Origin: Owenia fusiformis
Taxonomy: Eukaryota > Annelida > Polychaeta > Sabellida > Oweniidae
Direction of reading: 5' to 3'
Assembly (NCBI GenBank): GCA_903813345.2
Contig: CAIIXF020000007.1
Location: 3,045,730 to 3,109,729, forward strand
DNA length: 64,000 bases
Below, in pieces: positions 25,001-34,400 of the stretch. The position numbers and the translations under genes are program-made. Position 1 is the first letter of the stretch. Each line of letters begins with the position of its first letter. The notes beneath the pieces were generated by a model. That model worked only from the letters and a program-made list of their open reading frames with translations, was not told the origin of the DNA and searched no databases.

Positions 25001-28000
25001 ATTCCTATCGGGAATAAACCTTGATTCAGAAAAGGAGAGGCGTTTTTATACAGGAAACCAAATTACTAATGGTAACCGCTAGTTTCCCAACTAAGAACTA
25101 TTGTATATACAAGCCCCAACCAAACCCGTCTTGCGAGTTATCTACTCTGAGTTGTCAACAACCGACAAACCAGTTGAAGGAAGTCCTACTATTAGCTGAT
25201 TATATTCACCAGGTTATGATAGCAAGATATGAATTATTTTTTTCTAAATCATTTAGGGTGTTATCTTAGGCTTGAATGACTGCCAAAATTAGATAATCAT
25301 GATATTAGATGCATCTTATCTTTTTGAAAATATCAATATTTTTTCTGAAATTAAACCCAGGCTATATCTTCTAGCCTACCTTCCTTCATGACCTCTAGAT
25401 CCATACCTACAACCCATAGTGAACAGAAGCCCCCCCCCCCCATATGTTATCTATAGGTTAAATACCAAGTGCCCCCCCCCCCCCTTATGTTATCTATAGG
25501 TTAAATACCAAGTGCGGAAAGAAGTTTGAAAAAAGAAAATAATTTTTTGCCTTGTTATGTTGATCAAAATTTAGAATTGATGTGTGCTCCGCCTGTCGTG
25601 AGTGAATAGGCCTATCTAAAGGATGACGCCATTATGAATATTTTTCCATTCAGATTTTGAATCATCAGATTGGGTCTTATTCCATAACAAAAAAATTAAA
25701 AACACAAAAGAAGGGATTGCGATTAGTATGATAAACCTTTTGATAGTAGTGATTATGAATTTATAGACAGTTGTAATGCAAGTGAATAACCACATCTTAA
25801 GGCAGACAAGATGCCTAGAGTATTTTAGACTATATAGTAGTGTTGTCGCAATTAATCGATACATCGCGATATTCATTGCCAAAAGTGATTCTGGAGATGC
25901 ATCAATGCCTGAAACAAACATCAATGTTTTTACAAAAATATAAATCTGCTAAAATCACCTTTTCCTATCTCGTTTTCATGCATATGCCATATTTTGGTCA
26001 GAGCTTTCCCGATGTACATCGCAATCTGCATCAATGTTTACTATTGAAAATTGCCGATGCATGGATGTAGAGTGCTCACCTTAAAGAATTACTATAGCTA
26101 TGGAAATTACATGCTGTTCCACATGTAATAAATTCTTACCTCAGTGTATTCAGTGCTCTATTTTCTCCGTCCCAGTAAGTCCAGATATAGTGCAATTTGT
26201 GTCCATAATGACAAATAAGAACTTAAAAATTTGAAGTGGAATTCACATGTTAATGCTGACTCTTCAAATGTTGAGGTGATTTTGGAGCCGGATTACGCGG
26301 CAATGTGGATTGGCTCCCAGAATGCAACATGACATGTGTCAGCTTTCAAAATGCCGTTCCGCCATTTTGAAATCTGTAATGAGTAAACTAGATAACGGCA
26401 ACTCCGTGGAGTAGCAAATCCCAACGAACAAAATATCAATTACCGAATTCCAATCAATTACACTCATTACTTTGGTTAAAATTGCGAATTCCTGCAAAGC
26501 AGCCATTTTGAATTTTTTGAGTATAATATAGCCATACTTTGAAGGGATCGAAAAATTATTGCAAAATAATACATTAGACGGCCATTTTGAATTTTACGAG
26601 GCTCGAATCAGAAAAAAGATACAATATTTGCAATCTACTCTTAATTGCCTTTCATTTGAGTATAATAAAGCTATACTTCAGGTAAAGATCTAAAAATTAG
26701 CGAAAATTTCTGTTTTCCTGACCCCCCATACACGGCCCCTGGGGGTCAGGATGAAAAACACAGAATATATATGAAATAGATAGATGATGTGAATATACTT
26801 TCAAAATTTCAAACAATAATATTAATTACTTTGGTTTAGAATGAAAAATTTATGATTTTTGCGAAAAAGTCCCGTCATTTTTAAAGTGGCGGCCATCTTT
26901 TTGCGTAAAACTAATCATCAATATACATCTTTCCACCAAATATGAAATAAATCGGTCAACTAATATTTGAGTTATCTTCCGGACTGACGGACGGATGGAC
27001 AGACTGACGGACTGACTGACTGACTGACAGACGGAGGGCTTCACTATATCCCTACCGAACTTTGTTCGTTGGGATAATAAGGTTACCTGATGTTGCATTC
27101 TGGCATTCAATCCTCCTTGGATCACAAACATGGTGATTCATGAAAACATTCGTTTGGTAGGGATTTATCCATCATTTGCAGGTATGAAGCTTTGGATTCA
27201 TTTATTGTGCTACTTAAAGTCAATGGGAATTATTTTTCTACCACTTGGGAGAGTTTGAGACACGAAACTTAGCATTTAGCTCATTGTGACAACTTTTGAG
27301 GGCTGGGATTTATTTTTGCACCCCACTTTACGAATATAGCACATCGCGGCAACACTTCTAGATACATGTAGTTAGGCTAGGCTACATAGTACTATGTTAC
27401 CTTATTCTTCGGCCACAGACTGAAGAGTGTAGTATTGGTTTGAGACTCGAGTAATTCTAGCCAAGTTATTTGCCTAGAGATTCGATTAAGTACTATGCAC
27501 GAACTCCAATGCAGTGTCTCGGTATAGACACTGCGGCGGGCAGATGAAGCAAATCCCCAAAATTTGGGGAAAATAGTTCCCCTTTTCATCGCATATGTGG
27601 TCAATTTTCACACAACTTGTAAAATATGTATTCATGAATGTTCCCCAAACATTATTTTGTCAAAATATTTCAAAATCACCTCAACATTTGAAGAGTCGGC
27701 ATTAACATGTGAATTCCACATCAAATTTTTAAGTTCTTATTTGTCATTATGGACACAAATTCCACTATATCTGGACTTACTATGACGGAGAAAATAGAGC
27801 ACTGAATACACTGAGGTAAGAATTTATTACATATGTGACAACATGTAATTTCCATAGGTTTTGTAATTGTTTATGCCCCCCACTGTAGTCTAAGTTTAGG
27901 ATACAATAACATAGAACAACGGGCGTACTCACCAATATAAACTGAAACGTACGGTACAATATCCATGACATCAAATATGTATCTGTTTAATTTTCATTGT

Positions 28001-28343
28001 ACTTGGCCTAAAGAGACGGGGATGGCACTCAATCAATAGTTCATCAAGTTTAAATTTTTTGACATCGAAAAAATTTCAGATTTTCTAGGCTAACTATACT
28101 TAGAAGAGACAATAATGGTACACATTGCCTATGTATCGAGTATATCTTTTTTGAGAATCATAAGTACCACATCAGATTACATAGATGATGAATAATATTT
28201 GCTATCATTATATCTGGACATTTATCTTTAGGGAAGTAAAAAATTTTACCAATAAAGACAACGCGAGTACTGTCTAGAAACGAGCCTCGTTTTAAAAGCA
28301 TCAAGATGGTGGACATCATACTCCAGTCCATCAAAGTTTTCAT
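18679..28343 (-). CDS. DegT/DnrJ/EryC1/StrS-type PLP aminotransferase, predicted peroxisomal
   Basis: Exon 1 is 28343-28250, exon 2 is 24586-23619, and the terminal exon is either 22408-22061 or 19011-18679. Phase agrees at every junction, giving 469 or 464 residues. The fold type I aminotransferase core is plain. ILVAPIFGRIFDLEPF precedes LIEDNAEAFGG, whose Asp (about D175) should contact the PLP ring nitrogen. SLFSFGPIKFYTAFGG then carries the predicted Schiff-base Lys (about K204). This family moves amino groups onto keto-sugars or related carbonyls in microbes; the substrate here is unknown. Both possible C-termini end Lys-Ser-Lys-Leu, and SKL is the canonical PTS1 peroxisomal signal. Exon 1 (31 residues) is inferred from phase and ATG only, so the N-terminus is less certain. 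The gene lies head to head with the RING gene at 28408. Confidence 0.8.
19365..19510. repeat. Dispersed GTCACCAC family, reverse-oriented copy
   Basis: It contains ACCAGCCATTTGTTACAG, ACCACCATCCACAAAAAGTT and ATGTCACTACTTGTGTGACAT, the reverse of the family consensus. It lies between the two aminotransferase terminal exons. Confidence 0.6.
20566..20682. repeat. 18-bp minisatellite
   Basis: GCGATTGCTATTGCTAAA repeats about six times without a break. It is open on the minus strand as an Asn-Ser-Asn-Arg-Phe-Ser repeat, but there is no gene context. It lies between the two terminal exons of the aminotransferase. Confidence 0.88.
20761..21938. mobile_element. 1.18-kb TIR element between the two terminal exons
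   Basis: The ends are CACGGTGTTATAGCATGATG with GTTACG, and the reverse complement CGTAACCGTCATGCTATAAC with ACCGTG. The flanks read ATACA on both sides, a likely 5-bp target-site duplication. GCGTAACC occurs again inside. No transposase was recognised, so it is probably non-autonomous. Confidence 0.78.
22061..22408 (-). CDS. Terminal exon A of the DegT-like aminotransferase (ends KSKL)
   Basis: It starts in phase 0 after ATTAAG with DNSEEVLKQLNLLGVDAYR and codes 115 residues to a TGA. ARYFRDHVLFLPVNKMVPF matches the conserved C-terminal block of DegT-type enzymes. The last residues are RIKSKL, a PTS1. It is the proximal copy, 1.2 kb downstream of the catalytic exon. Confidence 0.85.
   Translation of the reverse strand, partial: DNSEEVLKQLNLLGVDAYRDNVTQLNLIEPDPELGISHFKHLDRFLTHYPHEARYFRDHVLFLPVNKMVPFAMLDRICDALERAIQLCRDSDAKLPQVHRPISGKIRVKRIKSKL
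23101..23321. mobile_element. Palindromic MITE in the last aminotransferase intron
   Basis: ATTTCATGTGCATGCTCTTG with GCAAGACT at the left is repeated inverted at the right. The centre contains a second inverted pair around CTAGGCAATTCCACC and GGTGGAATTACCTAG. The whole 220 bp can fold as a hairpin. Confidence 0.8.
23619..24586 (-). CDS. Catalytic exon of the DegT-like aminotransferase
   Basis: A 968-nt exon between acceptor ATTTCCAG and donor GTAAGT encodes residues 33-354, nearly the whole PLP-binding domain. It includes the IED aspartate and the SFGPIK lysine. Having most of the catalytic domain in one exon is unusual beside its intron-dense neighbours and could reflect late acquisition of introns. 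Shorter open frames on the opposite strand here are antisense shadows. Confidence 0.88.
25428..25514. repeat. Tandem duplication with C homopolymers
   Basis: Two copies of a unit made of a C-run followed by TATGTTATCTATAGG and TTAAATACCAAGTGC, in the first intron of the aminotransferase gene. Confidence 0.75.
26098..27857. mobile_element. 1.76-kb element with about 190-bp inverted arms, holding a nested insertion
   Basis: The left arm (26098-26285) runs from CTATGGAAATTACATG through TTACCTCAGTGTATTCAGTG to CACATGTTAATGC and CCTCAACATTTG blocks. The right arm (about 27670-27857) is its inverted copy. A different element (26388-27078) sits inside. The whole lies in intron 1 of the aminotransferase. 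Confidence 0.78.
26388..27078. mobile_element. CCAACGAACAAA-type repeat element with GAC/CCATTTT motifs
   Basis: It begins near AACGGCAACTCCGTGGAGTA with ATCCCAACGAACAAA and ends TTTGTTCGTTGGGATAA. It carries GGCGGCCAT/GCCATTTTGAA motifs and a GACTGACGGACG microsatellite. Relatives are a fragment at 50117-50275 and a large amplified copy at 58181-59961. Confidence 0.7.
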
Positions 28344-28407
28344 AAATTGTTCAATTTGAGCCGAGATTGCAGGGGTTTTAGGCTATTCATATATATGTAT
28401 TTTCACT
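28344..28407. promoter_or_regulatory. 64-bp divergent interval between two start codons
   Basis: The predicted ATG of the aminotransferase (28343, minus) and of the RING gene (28408, plus) are separated by only 64 bp, containing an AT-rich TATATATG stretch. If both starts are right, the two genes share a bidirectional promoter, or the transcription starts overlap the opposing leader. This is an inference from the exon models; no transcript evidence is available. Confidence 0.45.
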
Positions 28408-31400
28408 ATGACTTCTCGAAGAATCATGGATAAAGGCAAATCAAAGGCAGATTTAGCTGAAAAGGTATAGAGATCTACTTTTTAATTTTTCTTTTGCTAA
28501 TGTTCAACTGTCCCGCAATTTGCGTATTTGTCACGCATTTGCTGAAGAATTTGAAGTCACGCCAGTTATTTTTGCGTGACGCAAAATGTCACGCAAATAC
28601 GCATTTTACCTGGTAATTGTCAAGCAAAAATCTTTCTGTAGAAAATTTTCTAAAAAAGATCATCTACACAGCAAAAATACGAACGACGGGAAAAAACGTA
28701 CGCATTTCGTTCGGACTTTTCACGCGTATTACGGATATGTCACGCATTCCGTTCGAAATTTTTCGTACCTCCCCCCCCGCAAAATGTCACGCAAATACGC
28801 ATTTTACCTGGTAATTGTCAAGCAAAAATCTTTCTGTAGAAAATTTTCTAAAAAAGATCGTCTACACAGCAAAAATACGAACGACGGGAAAAAACGTACG
28901 CATTTTGTTCGGACTTTTCACGCGTATTACGGATATGTCACGCATTCCGTTTCGTACCCCCCCCCCCCCCCGTTGATGGATGTTCGAAACGCGAGCTTAG
29001 CGAGTGCGAAAAATTTGAGGTGTTCAAAATTTGGCAAGATGTAATAAAATTTAAACCAAGGTGTTCAAAATTTGGATCAAGGTGTTCAGATTTGGACCAA
29101 GGTGTCCACATTTTGAGGGGAGGTGTTCAACATTTCCAAGTAACTCATGTTAGGTGTTCTCAAGTTGACAGGCCTGAGATCTAGACTAAAAATTTCTCCA
29201 TCTAAAATGTCACTCGACTTTTTGGCAATTAAAAGTCCCTGCCTGCATTTAGTAGTCATATATTGCAATGTGCATAATTTTGAAACCATATCCTAATTAT
29301 TTCACAAACCCTTTGTTGATTCTGCCATAGTTTCCAATTTGTAAACAGCATTTAGCCTTTTTAATTGGGAACTTTTTTGAAATTTGCAAAATGGCTGCCA
29401 TGTGATTCCAGAATAAACATGAGTGTGACGTGACATCACAGTTGCTTGTTCCTAGGTAACAACAAGATCACAATTGCTCATTTCTAGATAGCAACAAGAT
29501 TTTTGATAAAATGGCACAGAATTACCCTGATTAACACCCTTAAAATCCGATTTTCAAAGAATATATTTGGAGAAACAATAAAAGGTAAAAGTGGAATAAA
29601 TTAGAAGATGGTTTCAAGTTACCACAGAAGTCAATTTGAAAATCAAGAATGCTTTCTTTGACTCATAATCACAAAAAGGTCGAGTGACATTTTAGATGGA
29701 GAATTTCTTAGTCTAGATCCTAGTGTTGAGTTGGTCTTGGTGAATTTAATTTTTCAATCATCGTCATCTTGGTCTTGGGTCTTGCGAGTGCTAATCAATC
29801 TTCGGGCCTTTAGTGAGGAACCAACCAACCATGATATTCAATGTTCAACATTGAAAATATTCAGACATCTTTGAATTCAGACGATTTTGACATCTCCACA
29901 GAGCTTAATTCAATTGTAACAAGCCAGATACAGAGATGAAAGTGGGTTTGCTAAATGCAGTGCCCCAATTTTTGGAATAAAGCCAAGGACCTTCACCTCC
30001 CAAGTCTGATGCTCTGCTGCTTAGTCATAAGGGTCAGTCACCACAGCTGAGTTGTAGTGGCAACTTGTTATCCAGGGTCGTTACACATCCCATGCTAAAT
30101 TGTCATAGTAATTACGATAAAAGAAAATTGCCTTGCTTATAAGGTTATTCATGTATAATTGTATGGCAATGATGATGCACTCAATGAATTTGCTGTTTCT
30201 ACCTTGGTAAATTTCTTCCTACCGTAGACCTGATCTAGGGATCTTACATTTTGCCCATTTTTTGATCAATTTAATGGTCCATAGGGATCAACATCTTTCA
30301 GAGGTTAGTTTAAGTGATTTTTCTTCTACTTTACCTTTCTGTACACTGCAGATTGAGTCTCTATTATAATGCAGTTACAGTGAATTACCACCAATAGTAG
30401 CCCCCAATGGACCATTAAAAAGATCCAGGAACAGGCAAAATGTAAGAGAACAAGACAGAGTAGCCAACAATAGTTGCAACAATACCTTAAATGTGTCAGA
30501 GCAAAGTAGAAGGACCATGGGAAAAAGATATCAAAGTGGCTTTCAAACCCATACAAACACTCACAGATATCCTAGTTCACCTCAAAGGTTAACTTAAAGA
30601 AGATTGAAAAGCCAACGCAGCATTATAGTATATCAAATTCCATACAACATTTGTGATAAAAGTTATATTGGAGAAACCAGTAGGCCATTAGGTTCACACA
30701 TAAAAAGGACAAAAGTAGATAAGAAAAACACTCATTACACTAACTAAGCTTGAGGAAAATATCGTTGAATACTTCAAACAAATCTACAATAACTGAGCTG
30801 ATACAATGAGTAACACAAGGAAACTACACGATAGAATAAGTAGCACCAAAATTCTTAGCACAGATACAGTAGCAACAGGAACAACTATGAAATACATACC
30901 TGCCAACCTACCGTATTTTTACGGGAATCTACCGTAAATTTTTCGTTTTTCCGTAAAAAAAAGACAAACTACTGTAAAAAAAATGCCATTTTTTTCCCGT
31001 AAAAACGCCCGTAAAAAAATCTACCGTATTTTTTCCGAAATCTACCGTAAATTTTTTTTTAAAAACTCGTTTTTTCCATGAGAACGGCCGTAAATTCTTC
31101 CGTAAATTTTTGAAAATCTACCGTAAATGTTTGAAAATCTACCGTATTTCTGCTAAAATCAACAGTATTTTTGTTCAAACTACCGTAAAATCTCCCGTTT
31201 TTGTTTGGAAATGCTTAAAATTGAAGTCTTTCTGTACTGTCCCTGTAATAACCTTTACCAAACCGAATATAAGGTATCGGCAGGATATTGAATAGATTCA
31301 AAATTCTAAATCACATTCCCCGTCCGGGAAAGTCCATGAAGTTCGTAAACAGACCGCAGAACGTTGTAGCTACGTTCATTCAGTTCGCACACAGTTTAAA

Positions 31401-34400
31401 ACCGATTCGGCAACGTTTTGCAGAACGCAGAGACAACTGTTTCTGGTGTGATAGCTATTTTTGTTAATTCGTTCATAAGCAGTTTTTAATACGTTCATCT
31501 CGTCTTTATTCCGTCTGCAGTACGTTGGTATCAAGTTTAGATGGGGTTAAATTGTGCGTTCGTCTGGTCTACACAACGTAACCAAGCAGTTCAATTATGT
31601 CCTTAATCAGTTTAAACCAGTTGACAATTAGTTGTACCTCGTTCTCAATACGTCCTAATATGTTACTGAATTATCCACCAAATTTCCATACGGTTGAACT
31701 CGTTCTAAAATAGTAAACATCGTGTCCCTAATCCGTGCAGAACGCATTTATTTTTTTCGGTCGAGTTGGGTCTGTCTACGAACAGAATGAACGAGCTACA
31801 AACGGACTAGATTGGGGTACTCACGGCTGCAATTAACGCCTGACTACACAACGTTATAATACGTCCCTAGTAGCTTTGAAGTACGACACTTCCGTTCGTA
31901 GTGTGTCCCCAGTGCGCCCAGGTCGTCTTAAGTACGTTATCACTCGTGCTGATTGCAGAACGTGACGATCACCAGAAAATTTTGAGCATGCTCTAAGTTC
32001 TGGAGGACTTACTCGTTCAAGTAGTTTCATGAAGTTTGTAACAGATCCCAAACGGTTCTTAGTGGGTTCTTAGTACGTCAAATCCGTTCGTGCACAGTTT
32101 AAGCCCGTTTTCGAGAACGTAGTGAGAACTAGTTTGGTGTGATAACAGGGTTAACATACTGTTTTATTCATTAGTTTTTTAGAAATCTACCGCAAAAACT
32201 ACCGCATTTTTTCAAAATCTAACCCAAAACTACTGCATTTTTTCAATTTTTTCCGCAAAACTAGTTTTTTTCAAATCTACCGCAAAAACTACCGCATTTT
32301 TTCAAAATCTACCGTAAAAGTACGCATCTTTTGCATATCTTCCGCAAAAGTACCCGTTTTTCAAAAAATTACTGTAAAAACTACCGCATTTTTCGAAATC
32401 TACCGTAAAACTACAGCATTTTTTCAAAATCTTACACAAAACTACCGGTTTTTAAAAAACCACCATAAAAACTACCGCATTTTTTCAAAATCTACCGTAA
32501 AACTACCGCATTTTTTCAGAATCTTCCGCAAAACTACCGATTTTTCAAAAAACTACCGTAAAAACTACAGTATTTTTAAAAATCTACCGTAAAACTACAG
32601 TATTTTTAAAAATCTACCGTAAAACTACCACATTTTTTCTAAATCCTCTGTAAAACTACCGCTTTTTTAAAATTTCTACCGCAAAATTACACTTTTTCCA
32701 AAAATCTACCCCAAACCTCTGAAACTACAGTATTTTTTAAAAATCTACCGCAAAAACTACCGTTTTTTAAAAAATTCCCGCAAAAACTACCGTATTTTCT
32801 AAATCTTCCGCAAAAACTACCGTTTTTTTACAAATCTACCGCAAATACTACCGGATTTTTGTTGAAAAATACCGTAAAATCTACCGCATTTTGAAAAAAT
32901 CTACCGCAAAAATACAGCAATTTAAAAAAAATCTACCGCAAAATTTTGGTCTTAGGTTGGCAGGTATGAAATACGTAAAACACTGTCAGAAAACAAAGAT
33001 ATGTGTAATTTCAGTGTGGTCATTTGTGGGATGACATTAAAGTATTTCCATAGTAATTAAAATTATGTCATCATCTCATCCCAAATTAGTGTTCATGGAG
33101 ACAGGCTGTCTCTGAAAAATCTAAAGAAAACAACACATCTATCAGTCTACAGGCCTGTCAACTTGGGAACACCTAACATGAGTGACTTGGAAATGTTGAA
33201 CACCTCCCCTCAAAATGTGGACACCTTGGTCCAAATCTGAACACCTTGATCCAAATTTTGAACACCTTGGTTTAAATTTTATTACATCTTGCCAAATTTT
33301 GAACACCTCAAATTTTTCGCACTCGCTAAGCTCGCGTTTCGAACATCCATCAACGGGGGGGGGGGGTACGAAACGGAATGCGTGACATATCCGTAATACG
33401 CGTGAAAAGTCCGAACAAAATGCGTACGTTTTTTCCCATCTTTCGTATTTTTGCTGTGTAGACGATCTTTTTTAGAAAATTTTCTACAGAAATATTTTTG
33501 CTTGACAATTACCAGATAAAATGCGTATTTGCGTGACATTTTCTGTCACGCAAAAATAACTGGCGTGACTTCAAATTCTTCAGCAAATGCGTGACAAATA
33601 CGCAAATTGCGGGACAGTTGACAGGCCTGAGTCTATGGCAATGATTTAATTCTTAGATAAAGTGATAATTTATTATCACAAGACTATGACCTTATTCAAT
33701 GAAATATTGCCTGTTGTAAAGAAATTCAAATAAAATTTCCGCCTGCTGTAGTTGATCGCAGCCTAGCAAAATATTTGGCATTCTGATTTTATTTGGTTTA
33801 GCTAGTTGGTGACCTTTTGTTACTACCTATAATGTTTTCATTTGCTTTAGGTTAAAGAAATAAAGCAGCGTCAAAAAAACTGGCTGAAAGAAAGGTCAGT
33901 GTCTGCGGAACGGTCGTCATGTTCTGATATGAAGTTGACAACAAAATCAGATGGGAAAGGTTTGTTCTTTACTTTTTTATGTTCCATCCTGTATTTATTT
34001 AAATCTCTATTATATTATTTCAAGGATTTTGGCCTATACATGGCCATGATTTTTTTCATGATAATTAAGCTTCATATTCAGTTTACTGTTGTATCATATG
34101 ACCAAACATATAGAGCCAATCAAATGGTGTCATTTTTATGTCACCACCACAAGTAAGGACATATTGTTAATATTGTCTCCAACTTTTTTGTGATGGCGTC
34201 CAGTGGTCAGTGTTTTGAGTTCAGCATTTAGAGTTCGGCATTCGGGATCTGCATTAAATGGAAGGTGGTGACATTTTGCATGATAATTGATAATGCCTCG
34301 TAATTTATTGTTCTTCATATTTCAGAAATGCCCAAACAACAAATGGATCATAAATCTAGTACTCAACTACAGGGATACAAAGCAGCCAGTAGTTCTAGAA

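Noticed and set aside
28586-29044. 152-codon open frame on the plus strand
   Set aside because: It is the body of the GTCACGCAAA transposon with a tandem duplication. The same peptide recurs in the inverted copy at 33282-33539, and it shows no domain or splice context.
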